DNA from: CBHWET01 sp966112985
Lineage (GTDB): Bacteria > Verrucomicrobiota > Verrucomicrobiia > Limisphaerales > JACDHS01
Reading direction: 5' to 3'
NCBI GenBank assembly: GCA_966112985.1
Contig: CBHWET010000205.1
Span: 1-8,860, forward strand
DNA length: 8,860 nucleotides
Shown here: positions 1 through 7,395 of the stretch, in pieces
How positions within the stretch are numbered: the first letter of the stretch is position 1
Layout: the number at the start of each line of letters is the position of its first letter
Program-made: the position numbers and the translations under genes
The notes under the pieces: model-generated
Databases searched by the model: none
What the model saw: the letters and a program-made list of their open reading frames with translations, nothing else
What the model was told of the DNA's origin: nothing

Positions 1-3000
1 CTGTTTAGATTATTGAACGTATTGCCGAGAACCGTGACATTCAGGATGCTCGAATTGCCCGACAAACCTCTGCCGCGATTTTTGATTTCGAAAGTGTCGG
101 CGAGGCTGCTCGTAAGGCTTGCGTTGTTCCGAACATTATTATTCTGGAAGAGATAAGTCGAAGTGCTCTGGTTATTTCCTGTCCCGGAACTGGCACCATC
201 AGCCGTAATATCGATTCCCGAACCACTATCGCCACCTTCACTTCCGACTGCAATCGTCGTGCCGATCACGTTGTTCTGCACAGTGAAGTTGTTATTAAGA
301 CTCGTGCCGGAGTTGACGGTAGAAGTGGAGATATGAATCCCTTGTTTCGCCACATTATCAATCGTGTTGTTCGCGATGCGAACCAAATGACCACCCTGAG
401 TGCCGCCATTGGCTTCAATTTGGATATCGATGCCGCGCCGTCCATTCACAAACCCTGCGTCGTTAGTGATCGTGTTGTTCTGAATCGTTCCGTTAAGTTT
501 GGAACTCGTCTGACTGACCGTAGCGCAGTCAACCTGCAACACGCCTGCCAACGTCGGGGTCCTCGCCAGGTTTTTAAAGATATTTCCATCTGAAACGTTG
601 GAGCCACCAACTGTGAAGTTCAGCTGGCCGTTGCCGTTGCAGGTAAGGTAAAGGGTGTTGTTCCCGTCGCTGCCGATCGAATCCGCATCGTGGAAATAAT
701 TCCGCTGCACAATCGCGCGCAACGCCCCGGAACCGCTATTGTTGATTTCGAGGGCGTTTTGATCGATCAGTGTGAACTCATTGCTATACACGTTGAACGT
801 CCCTGTTGCGGAACCGAAAGCATTAAGGTTTACGCCGGCCGCGCCGGTCGACGAAGTCGTAAAGACGGAATTGCTGATATTGAACGATGAGAAGTTGACA
901 TTATTGACCACCTGAACCGCGTTTGCCTGCACCGTGTTCCAGGTATCAAATTTGCAATTGTTATCGATTGTGTTGTTCCCGGTGATATCGGTCACATTCC
1001 AGCCGTGGCGTCCTAGAGTCTGGAACAGCATCGCTGATAACTTGATAGTTCCACCGCCACTGCTGTTCACCCCATCGAAATTCACAGCGGTGTTCTGAAT
1101 CATCATCTGTTTCAACGTCACGTTACTCGCGTTGATCAGAAGAACGGAATGCCCAGTCGTTCTGCTTAATGTGCCGCCAGATCCATTGCGAGCTAATGTG
1201 CCATCACCCGTCACGGTGAAATTGCCTGTTGTTCCATTGAGGGTGATCGCATTGCCGGCACTGGAAGAGGCGCCGTTACTGACGGTGATGCTTCGGAACG
1301 TCACGCCGCTTGAACCGATGTTGCTTGGCGTCTGGATGTTTACGGCGGTGCCCGTCGTCGTGGTGATCGTGTTGTTCGGGCCCGTCATGTTTAGAGTTCC
1401 ACCACCTGTGCAGGTCAACGCAGCGCTTCCGCCAGTTGACAGCACTACGTTGTTCGAGAAAGTGATCGTCGAGCCGGGATTGTTGTTGAGATAGATTCCG
1501 GTGCCCGAGTTGGTTACTGAACCACTGAAAGTCACCGTGCCCCCCGTGCGGTTCTGGATGTCAATCAACCGTCCGGTGGTGTCGGCAATTGACGCGTTGA
1601 TGTCAATCGTCGCATTTCCGCCAGTGCCGGAATTTATAAATGCTGTCCCGTTGGTAGAATTAATCGTGTTTGCGGTCCCGGTGACCGAGATTGTGCCTCC
1701 ACCGGTCACTGAAAACGCTGTTCCCAAACTCGTATCCACATCGAGACCACCGTTGGAGAAATTAATTGTGGTGCCGCTATTGTTGTTTAACGTCACCGCA
1801 GTACTGCCGCCGGTATTCAGCACCTTGCTCACGCCACTGAAATTAATTGTGCCACCACTGTTATTGGCCACGAACACGCCTGTGCTGGTGTTGATTGTGC
1901 CGTTCAGCGTCACCGTTCCGCCAGTCCGACTCTGGATATTGATGCATTGTCCACCATTGTCTGTGATGTTGCCCGTAAACGTGACATCGGCTGATCCGCC
2001 CAAGATCAAAAGATCCGCTTGAAAACAATTCTGGAGCGTGCCGCCGTTGATGACGACTGTCCCGGTAATGCCGCTGAGGTTAATGCCGTTATCCGTGCTC
2101 GAAGTGGCTGAAACGCTGTCGAGAGTCGCATTCATTACACCATTCGAGATACTCAACGCGCGACCGCCCGTTGCTGAAAGAATCATGTTGCTGATGGTTA
2201 GAGTGCCGACGCCCGCTCCGGTCAAAGCGCGACCGCCGTTTGCGCTCGCATTTAACCCGAAAAGCGTGTTGTTGCTGGCTAAAACAACAGCACTGCTGCT
2301 GGTTGTGAAGATCAACGGACGGCTTCCTGCGGCAAGTAATGTTGTTCCACTAACAATAAGAGCCGCGCCTTGGCCTTGTAACGTCTGATTCGTTTTCAAC
2401 GAAATGCCCGCAGTATAATTTCCTGAACCGGTGAACAGGTAAACCACATCACCCGCTGACGATGCTGCCTGCGCTGAAAGAAGATTGTTGAATGGCGAGG
2501 CGGAACTTCCATTTCCATTCGCGCCAACATTATTCACGTACCAAACCCGGTTGGTCACGGTGATCGTCACCGTGCCCGAGCCAGTCAGAGAGGCGTCCGC
2601 ACTGTTCGCTGTTGTATATGTAAACGTGTCGGTGCCGTTAAAATTCGTCGCTGGTGTATAAACGAAACTTCCGTCCGAATTAATTGAGGCGCTTCCTCCC
2701 TGGGCCGTCGCCACAGCAGTCGGTGACAAGACAATCGTATCCGTTCCACCAGTTGCATTGGGGATCACGTCATTTGCGAGCAACAATGGACCGGAGATAA
2801 ATTTCGCCGGCTCACCAACTGGCACGGCCACGCCAACATACAATTTTGTATTGCCAATCGCGGTAAAACTTTCATCGAAAGCAATTGGCGAGACGTGAAT
2901 AGACCCCACAACATCGGCCGTGTTCGCTGGGGTAGGAATCGAGAGAACGACCGCCGAAGCGTCAGTGCCGCTGTTGCTGATTTGCACCGTGTTCGTGATG

Positions 3001-3146
3001 ATGTCGCCACGATTTTTGCGGCTACCGCTCGCGACGTTGTCGTCCTGTGTCGCGGAGAGAGTAGGAGCGGCACGCAAATTCGGAGAAAGGAAAATGACTC
3101 CTGCGGCCAAAACCAGCCTCGGATGCAACAACTTAAACCAATTCAT
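1..3146 (-). CDS. Giant secreted beta-helix surface protein with DUF11-like and cadherin/Ig-like N-terminal segments (C-terminus outside window)
   Basis: One uninterrupted minus-strand frame runs from the ATG at 3146 to the left edge, giving 1048 complete codons and no stop. Residues 1-27 form a signal peptide (Lys/Arg-containing start, hydrophobic 11-20, probable cleavage near Ala26/27). Residues about 45-90 resemble a DUF11-like segment (TNTVQISNSGTD, then GSIHVSPIAFDE). Residues about 90-198 form an Ig/cadherin-like domain of the tandem-95 type (LLLANDVIPN, SINSDGSFVYTP, NFNGTDTFTYT). From WYVNNVGANGNGS at about 202 onward the protein is Asn/Thr/Gly/Ser-rich with coils of about 22-27 residues, as in right-handed parallel beta-helices. 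The family consists of large exported surface or adhesin-like proteins. Cell-wall or outer-membrane anchoring cannot be judged because the C-terminus is missing. No enzyme active site was recognised. No Shine-Dalgarno sequence precedes the ATG (CGCCTCAAAACT), but the signal peptide starts exactly there. The gene is divergent from the kinase at 3525. Exact binding role unknown. Confidence 0.9.
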   Translation of the reverse strand, partial: MNWFKLLHPRLVLAAGVIFLSPNLRAAPTLSATQDDNVASGSRKNRGDIITNTVQISNSGTDASAVVLSIPTPANTADVVGSIHVSPIAFDESFTAIGNTKLYVGVAVPVGEPAKFISGPLLLANDVIPNATGGTDTIVLSPTAVATAQGGSASINSDGSFVYTPATNFNGTDTFTYTTANSADASLTGSGTVTITVTNRVWYVNNVGANGNGSSASPFNNLLSAQAASSAGDVVYLFTGSGNYTAGISLKTNQTLQGQGAALIVSGTTLLAAGSRPLIFTTSSSAVVLASNNTLFGLNASANGGRALTGAGVGTLTISNMILSATGGRALSISNGVMNATLDSVSATSSTDNGINLSGITGTVVINGGTLQNCFQADLLILGGSADVTFTGNITDNGGQCINIQSRTGGTVTLNGTINTSTGVFVANNSGGTINFSGVSKVLNTGGSTAVTLNNNSGTTINFSNGGLDVDTSLGTAFSVTGGGTISVTGTANTINSTNGTAFINSGTGGNATIDINASIADTTGRLIDIQNRTGGTVTFSGSVTNSGTGIYLNNNPGSTITFSNNVVLSTGGSAALTCTGGGTLNMTGPNNTITTTTGTAVNIQTPSNIGSSGVTFRSITVSNGASSSAGNAITLNGTTGNFTVTGDGTLARNGSGGTLSRTTGHSVLLINASNVTLKQMMIQNTAVNFDGVNSSGGGTIKLSAMLFQTLGRHGWNVTDITGNNTIDNNCKFDTWNTVQANAVQVVNNVNFSSFNISNSVFTTSSTGAAGVNLNAFGSATGTFNVYSNEFTLIDQNALEINNSGSGALRAIVQRNYFHDADSIGSDGNNTLYLTCNGNGQLNFTVGGSNVSDGNIFKNLARTPTLAGVLQVDCATVSQTSSKLNGTIQNNTITNDAGFVNGRRGIDIQIEANGGTQGGHLVRIANNTIDNVAKQGIHISTSTVNSGTSLNNNFTVQNNVIGTTIAVGSEGGDSGSGIDITADGASSGTGNNQSTSTYLFQNNNVRNNASLTSSLADTFEIKNRGRGLSGNSSILNVTVLGNTFNNLN
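1344..1943 (-). repeat. Internal beta-helix coil repeats within the giant protein
   Basis: Residues 402-601 of the beta-helix protein divide into coils of 22-27 residues. They run as type A (INIQSRTGGTVTLNG, residue 402), type B (VFVANNSGGTINFSG), a second type B (VTLNNNSGTTINFSN), type C (FSVTGGGTISVTG) and an unclassified coil. A second series follows: A' (IDIQNRTGGTVTFSG, residue 528), B' (IYLNNNPGSTITFSN) and C' (LTCTGGGTLNMTG). The two A coils are exactly 126 codons apart. The two C coils are both 25 residues and match at 14 positions by eye. The second series has one B coil where the first has two. This is a protein-level repeat with diverged DNA, so it reflects old duplication rather than a recent tandem array. 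Confidence 0.7.
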
Positions 3147-3524
3147 AGTTTTGAGGCGCTTTGAAGAAAAACGCCCTTTTTCGACCAAAACGCGGAAGGT
3201 AGTATTAAGAAGGATGCGGCACCTGGAATCAAGGCAATTGCCCCGGATGATACCGCCTAGGGTTCTGGACTGAATGAACCAGCCGGTGCGAATAGATTCT
3301 AAACAACGTGGTTGTCGCAAAACGGTCTTTTTTTGTCCTAAAAAAAACCCTCGACGCTCCGCGGAGGTATTTTCGCTCCAAAAAACTGGCCATCTCAATA
3401 CGCAGGGCATCCATTTCGGCAAAAGAGCGCCTTTCGGCTATGGCAGGCGGATTTACCCAATCCGTTTTACTGTTTTGGCCACAGGACAAAGAACGGCGAG
3501 CCATGCGAGGATTATAGAGGGATC
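3147..3524. other. Divergent intergenic region, no gene recognised
   Basis: This 378-bp stretch separates the divergent beta-helix gene (minus) and sensor kinase gene (plus), so promoters for both should lie here. It has a T7 run at 3328-3334 followed by an A8 run at 3340-3347, a 10-bp perfect palindrome CTCCGCGGAG at 3357-3366, and a short inverted repeat GGTTC/GAACC at 3261-3265 and 3276-3280. TATAAT can be read on the minus strand at 3511-3516, but no matching -35 hexamer sits at the usual distance. Several frames stay open across the region (minus 3229-3504, plus 3274-3558, plus 3308-3517). None has a recognisable domain, and they overlap one another, so none is called as a gene. Confidence 0.6.
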
Positions 3525-5156
3525 ATGCGCTTGGGACCATTTATCTTTCGCTGGATAATTGGCGTGTGCCTATTTGCGTCGGGGATGGTTCGAGCGGGCG
3601 ACGCGGAGAAACGAATCAAATTATCGGAGGAGCACGAGAAGTGGCTCTCTGAGCATGCCGGTTTACGGGTTGGAATCACTCCCGAATGGGGGCCCTTTTC
3701 GTATTTTACTCCGGACGGTCAGGGAGCCGGAATTGATGTCGATCTTCTTAACCTTATTTCCCAACGAACCGGATTTAAGTTCCGCATCGTACCGGCTGCT
3801 CCATGGGAACGAATGTGGAAGATGGCCCAAAATGGCGAGTTGGATATGACGACCGGCACAGTGGAAACGCCGGAGCGGGAAAAAGTTTTTGCGTTTACGC
3901 GTGCTTATGCCGAGTCCAGTACCGTTATTGTGGCGCGTGAGGGGGATCGGCGTTTTAGTCATCTCTTGCAACTGCGCCATGCTCTCATCGCGCAGCCGAA
4001 TAAACACCTCGTTACCTCGGTATTGCAGAAACGAATGCCGGAAGCATCCATCGCTTTATTCGAGACGCAAAAGGACTGCTTTGAACAGGTTCTCCATGGC
4101 AAAGCGGATGTGGCCGTGGCCGATATGTACACCGCCGTCCAATATTTAAATGATCATCCGAAAGCGAAACTCGGGATATCAGGAGTCATTCCTGAATTTG
4201 AGTTTCCGTTGCGACTGGCAGTACGGCGGGAATTTTCAGTGGCGAGAGATATTCTAGACGAGGGACTGGCCTCTATCACACAGGAGGAAATGGATCACAT
4301 CATCGCGAGACAACTTGCTTTCAGCGTGCAGGCAACACGACGCGCCGATTTATTGCGCAAAAAGATCGTGTGGACGGTAACGATCGCAGTGGTGATCGCC
4401 GCTGGGTTATATTCCTGGAATTGCTGGATACGAAAAGAAGTCAAGGCGCGCCGACTGGCGGAGGCCGAGTTGCAGGAAACGAATCGGTCCTTGGAAGTAT
4501 TTGCCCATGCGGTCGCCCACGACCTGAAAACGCCGTTGCGTGCCATCCGAGGGCTTTCGGAAGCAATCCAGGAGGATTACAAAACAAAGCTGGACAGCGT
4601 TGGTCGCGACTACTTTGACAGGATTATTGGTGCGGCGACGCGCATGGAAGGCTTGATTTCCAACGTGCTCGCGTATAGCGCTGCGTCTCGTCCCGAGTTC
4701 GACCTTACGGCCGTTTCGCTGACCGGATTAATTGATCAATTATTGAAGGAATTTCCCGACGAGCAACGCAGGTATTTTCATGTCACTTCCGATTTGCCGG
4801 AAGTGAAGGCGAATCCCGATTTATTAGGACAGTGCCTGGCCAATCTGCTTTCTAACGCGACAAAATTTGTTCCGAAAGAACGGATGCCGAACGTCAAGAT
4901 ATGGTCACAGCGCAAGGGGACCATGGCCAAGATTGTGGTGGAAGATAATGGGGTTGGAGTAGCCTCTGAAGATCAGCAGCGCATCTTTCAATTGTTCCAA
5001 CGAGCCGGCTCAACTCAATTTGCAGGCACGGGCATTGGTCTCGCGGTGGTCGCCAAGGGAGTCGCACGAATGGGGGGAAGTTTCGGTGTCGACTCGCGTC
5101 CCGGCGAAGGAAGCCAGTTTTGGATTCAACTTCCAATCGCAAATCCGAACGCGTGA
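3525..5156 (+). CDS. Membrane sensor histidine kinase with periplasmic SBP_bac_3 sensor domain
   Basis: A 543-residue sensor kinase. Residues 1-25 are a signal peptide or first membrane segment. Residues about 46-268 are a family-3 solute-binding-protein domain (LRVGITPEWGPFSYFTPDG, then AGIDVDLLNLISQRTG), expected to sense a small ligand such as an amino acid in the periplasm. A single membrane helix follows at about 281-302. A short linker with no HAMP or PAS domain leads to the HisKA domain, with phospho-acceptor His332 in AHAVAHDLKTPLRAI. The ATPase domain has an N box (NLLSNATKF, Asn444), G1 (DNGVGV, 474-479), an F box (IFQLFQR) and G2 (GTGIGL, 501-506). All catalytic boxes are intact, so it should be active. 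There is no receiver domain and no adjacent response regulator, so it is an orphan here. The ATG at 3525 is preceded by AGAGG with 4-nt spacing, and the signal peptide begins there. It converges with the phosphoribosyltransferase gene, 45 bp away. Confidence 0.93.
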   Translation: MRLGPFIFRWIIGVCLFASGMVRAGDAEKRIKLSEEHEKWLSEHAGLRVGITPEWGPFSYFTPDGQGAGIDVDLLNLISQRTGFKFRIVPAAPWERMWKMAQNGELDMTTGTVETPEREKVFAFTRAYAESSTVIVAREGDRRFSHLLQLRHALIAQPNKHLVTSVLQKRMPEASIALFETQKDCFEQVLHGKADVAVADMYTAVQYLNDHPKAKLGISGVIPEFEFPLRLAVRREFSVARDILDEGLASITQEEMDHIIARQLAFSVQATRRADLLRKKIVWTVTIAVVIAAGLYSWNCWIRKEVKARRLAEAELQETNRSLEVFAHAVAHDLKTPLRAIRGLSEAIQEDYKTKLDSVGRDYFDRIIGAATRMEGLISNVLAYSAASRPEFDLTAVSLTGLIDQLLKEFPDEQRRYFHVTSDLPEVKANPDLLGQCLANLLSNATKFVPKERMPNVKIWSQRKGTMAKIVVEDNGVGVASEDQQRIFQLFQRAGSTQFAGTGIGLAVVAKGVARMGGSFGVDSRPGEGSQFWIQLPIANPNA

Positions 5157-5201
5157 ACACCGACAATGCTGCAAAGAGCCAATTGGCCGTCGTGTTTTAA
5201 T

Positions 5202-5849
5202 TCACGTCGCTGTTGTCACTTCGTTTAACAGGGCACTGATATCTGTAATCTGCGGCACATCCAATTTGCGATACCACAAACCGACGTGGCCGAAAGGCGT
5301 GGTCCACGCCCGGCAAATGACTTGGTCAACGGCGGTTTCGAGCGTCGGACGTAGTTCGGTCGCGGCTACAGGGATGGCCAGAATAATGGACGACGGACCG
5401 AGCTTCCGAAGCGGGCGAATGACGGAAAGGATGGTTTGCCCCGTGCTGATTCCGTTATCCACGAGGAGAATTGATTTCCCTCTTAGGTCGAGAGGCTCTC
5501 GTGAGCCGCGACAGGTTTGCACTCGTCCGGCAAGTTCCTGCAGGGCGTCTTTCAAAAAGAATTGAAAGCCAGATTCATTTCTCGTCACTCCATCGTCGAC
5601 GACAAGGTTGCCGGCGATGTTGACAGCACAGAGACAGGAATTCCTGGCCGGATCGATGAGGAGCCGGCGAAGGCAGATGATATCCAGAGGTAGAGCGAGG
5701 TGTTTCGCAACTTCGACCGCAACGGGGACGCCTGCTTTAGCGACCGCGAGGATAATCAAATTGGTTTTACCTCGCAGGAATTCCAAATCATTGCACAAGG
5801 CGCGCCCACCGGAGCGCAGGTCAGGCAATAGCAACTCGGGCTTTCTCAT
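5202..5849 (-). CDS. Phosphoribosyltransferase-fold protein (COG1926-like)
   Basis: A 215-residue type I phosphoribosyltransferase-fold protein. The PRPP-binding loop is ILLVDNGISTGQTI at residues 127-140. Upstream, LAVAKAGVPVAVEVAKHLALP (35-55) matches the characteristic 'GG/AGVPVA-EVA--L--PLD' region of predicted phosphoribosyltransferases of the COG1926 group. The C-terminal WYRKLDVPQITDISALL (192-208) matches that group's terminal motif. Its substrate is unknown; the family transfers or recognises phosphoribosyl groups in the cytoplasm. One deviation is visible: the usual acidic pair at the start of the loop (Asp-Asp) is Asp131-Asn132. The start is firm: its ATG overlaps the stop of the preceding acetyltransferase gene as ATGA (5846-5849), and GAAGGGTGA lies directly upstream inside that gene. 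It is the last gene of the operon. Activity and link to the tail-collar proteins are not known. Confidence 0.85.
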   Translation of the reverse strand: MRKPELLLPDLRSGGRALCNDLEFLRGKTNLIILAVAKAGVPVAVEVAKHLALPLDIICLRRLLIDPARNSCLCAVNIAGNLVVDDGVTRNESGFQFFLKDALQELAGRVQTCRGSREPLDLRGKSILLVDNGISTGQTILSVIRPLRKLGPSSIILAIPVAATELRPTLETAVDQVICRAWTTPFGHVGLWYRKLDVPQITDISALLNEVTTAT

Positions 5850-6334
5850 TCACCCTTCGCTTTGGGATTCCATTCCATGAACTCGTAAACCTGTCCTTCG
5901 TTCGATTTTTTCCGGAAGCCCAATCGTTCGTAGAGTCGCTTGGCGGGATTATAAAATTCGACGTAGATCGTGACGCACTTGTTTTGTTCGCGGGCTTGGG
6001 ATTGCAGTTGCTTCAGCAGCATTGATCCAATGCCGCGATTTCGAGCTTCGGGAAGCAGGGCGATATCCATGATGTGAATGCGTTCAGGCCACTCGTGGAG
6101 GTACAAACGTCCAATACCTTTCCCATCCAATTCAATCACGAGGAACTGTGGGGCGTCATAGTGTGTGCGGTAGTGTGTGTTTTGAGCTTCAAACTGCTGG
6201 AGAACGAAGGCGGCTTTTTGCTCGTTCGTCCAAGGGACCGGAGCCAGTTCGTCCGCTCGCGTACTGGCGTAAACCTGGATCAGAAAATCGCGGTCGTCCT
6301 CTCGTGCTGGACGAAGACGCAGAGAACTTTGCAT
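5846..6334 (-). CDS. GNAT-family N-acetyltransferase
   Basis: A 162-residue single-domain GNAT protein, normal length for the family. It transfers an acetyl group from acetyl-CoA to an amine; the substrate cannot be read from sequence. Motif A with the acetyl-CoA pyrophosphate loop is at residues 87-108 (MDIALLPEARNRGIGSMLL; R-x-x-G-x-G form as R98-N-R-G-I-G103). The motif B region holds VEFYNPAKRLYERLGFRK (125-142), with the Tyr and LGF usual there. The N-terminal LRLRPAREDDRDFLIQVYAST (5-25) is the standard first strand and helix. It lies 15 nt downstream of the third tail-collar gene and overlaps the phosphoribosyltransferase gene by 4 nt, so it is cotranscribed with both and translationally coupled to the latter. 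It is not a ribosomal-protein acetyltransferase by context. It could modify the tail-collar products, but that is speculation. Confidence 0.9.
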   Translation of the reverse strand: MQSSLRLRPAREDDRDFLIQVYASTRADELAPVPWTNEQKAAFVLQQFEAQNTHYRTHYDAPQFLVIELDGKGIGRLYLHEWPERIHIMDIALLPEARNRGIGSMLLKQLQSQAREQNKCVTIYVEFYNPAKRLYERLGFRKKSNEGQVYEFMEWNPKAKGE

Positions 6335-6349
6335 TTCAGCTAAAGCTTT

Positions 6350-6859
6350 TTACGGACGCTGCGGAAAAACACCGCCGAGGGAAATGCAGAAGTTGAGGGT
6401 TAGATACGGCTGCATATTGTTGTGCGGCAGACCGCCGCCAGCAAGGCTCAGAGCCTCGAAGGCCATGTTCGCGTTCGGCGATGCGTTACTGTAAGTCGCG
6501 TTGCCCGCTCCCAGCAACATGCTCCCCGGTGTTTTGTAAGCGGCGTCATCTTCATCAGCGCGAAGCGTGTGGGCGTGCACAGGGATTTCGGATTGCAAAA
6601 GCGTGATCGATTCAACGCCAGACATATCGCCGAGCCAGCGTTCGGAGAGTCCTTGCCCTTGACCGGGCTGCATCGGTGCGGCGCCTTGCAAATCCGGCAG
6701 CGCATAGGTGCTTTTTCCGTCGCCGCCATATTGTGTGCCGAGAAGGGCAAATAATGCAGTGTTTTGAGAGATCGGCATGATTTGGCCATTGCAAAAGGCC
6801 CATCCATAGGGCGGAAAATTGAACGGGAAAATCCGAATCTCGGCGTAAAATGGATCCAT
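6350..6859 (-). CDS. Phage tail-collar domain protein, MdpB-like paralogue 1 (most diverged)
   Basis: A 169-residue protein of the phage tail collar / 'microcystin-dependent protein' (COG4675) family. The N-terminal collar domain is FYAEIRIFPFNFPPYGWAFC, then NGQ, PISQNTALFALLGTQYGGDG and the LPDLQG motif (to residue 59). The middle has VHAH (94-97), the HxH pair that in phage T4 fibre tips coordinates metal. The C-terminal block is LPHNNMQPYLTLNFCISLGG (144-163). It lacks the GRVPIH segment of its two neighbours and reads GAAPMQ instead (59-64), so an Arg and a His are lost. No signal peptide or membrane segment is visible. It is the third of three tandem paralogues, 12 nt after the previous gene and 15 nt before the acetyltransferase gene. 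Phage homologues form trimeric receptor-binding tips. Here no other phage gene is present, so a domesticated role is likely but unproven. Confidence 0.9.
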   Translation of the reverse strand: MDPFYAEIRIFPFNFPPYGWAFCNGQIMPISQNTALFALLGTQYGGDGKSTYALPDLQGAAPMQPGQGQGLSERWLGDMSGVESITLLQSEIPVHAHTLRADEDDAAYKTPGSMLLGAGNATYSNASPNANMAFEALSLAGGGLPHNNMQPYLTLNFCISLGGVFPQRP

Positions 6860-6871
6860 ATTTATCAGGAA

Positions 6872-7390
6872 TTAAGTTTGATTCGGGATGACACCAAACA
6901 AGGAAATAATAAAATTGATGCAAAGGAACGGCTGTGTGTTCTCGTGAGGTTGACTGCCGCCGGCCGGTGCGATTGCTTGCGACGACATATTGGCGAGGAC
7001 GTCCGGTTGAGGGTAATAAACCTGATTCTCCGCGGCCGCCAATATTTGATTTCCGGGGGTTTGAGACGAAGCTGCCGCTGCTGATCCAAGGAGAGTGTGG
7101 GTATGATTTGGAATCTGTTGAACCGTCAATGTTTCCTGTTCCGTTCCCGCCATCTCCCCGATTTGATACGTTGTTCCATCGGGTCCGGTACCCATATGGA
7201 TCGGCACACGACTCGCGAGATTGGGAAGATTGAAATATTCCTCACCGTCGCCCCCGTAAGTCGTACCGATTAACTGAAATAAAATCTCATTTTCCGAAAT
7301 CGGCAACGGCTGACCCTGGCAGAACGCCCAACCGTTCGGCGGAAAGTTTCCCGCGAACATCCTGATTTCACCAATATAGGGTTCTGGCAT
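6872..7390 (-). CDS. Phage tail-collar domain protein, MdpB-like paralogue 2
   Basis: A 172-residue tail-collar (COG4675) protein. Collar blocks in order are EPYIGEIRMFAGNFPPNGWA, FCQGQPLPISENEILFQLIG, TTYGGDG, NLPNLASRVPIHMGTG (54-69), IPNHTHTL (93-100, with the HxH pair His96/His98) and GGSQPHENTQPFLCINFIIS (144-163). Compared with paralogues 1 and 3, the C-terminal Cys sits three residues earlier (FLCINF against LNFC), and the PHNN motif reads PHEN. The middle, from about 101 to 143, is variable and Ala/Gln-rich, as expected of the exposed part. There is no signal peptide. The stop of paralogue 3 lies 5 nt upstream, so translation is probably closely linked. No Shine-Dalgarno sequence is seen before the ATG. 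Function is inferred only from family: trimeric fibre or collar tips. Confidence 0.92.
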   Translation of the reverse strand: MPEPYIGEIRMFAGNFPPNGWAFCQGQPLPISENEILFQLIGTTYGGDGEEYFNLPNLASRVPIHMGTGPDGTTYQIGEMAGTEQETLTVQQIPNHTHTLLGSAAAASSQTPGNQILAAAENQVYYPQPDVLANMSSQAIAPAGGSQPHENTQPFLCINFIISLFGVIPNQT

Positions 7391-7395
7391 AACAA

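Noticed and set aside
1132..2388. Long plus-strand open frames rich in Val and Pro (1132-1494, 1501-2022, 2038-2388)
   Set aside because: They are antisense to the continuous minus-strand beta-helix frame. Their Val/Pro-rich, low-complexity composition is what Gly/Thr/Asn codons give when read in reverse.
1..3146. CRISPR-like or DNA tandem array in the repetitive left region
   Set aside because: Repetition is at protein-coil level with diverged DNA. There are no identical direct repeats with regular unique spacers, and the reading frame is continuous.
3229..3504. 91-residue minus-strand open frame in the divergent intergenic region, with a TATAAT-like hexamer upstream
   Set aside because: No recognisable domain, no Shine-Dalgarno sequence, no matching -35, and it competes with two open plus-strand frames over the same bases. 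It could be a small protein, but nothing supports it.
5157..5206. Possible bidirectional terminator between the convergent genes: palindrome GCCAATTGGC at 5178-5187 and CGTG/CACG around TTTTAATT at 5191-5206
   Set aside because: The palindrome has no loop, the second stem is only 4 bp with mismatches outside it, and there is no proper U-tract after a GC-rich stem on either strand.
5020..5565. 181-residue plus-strand open frame
   Set aside because: It overlaps the kinase C-terminus in another frame and is antisense to the phosphoribosyltransferase, both of which have clear motifs. No domain is visible in it.
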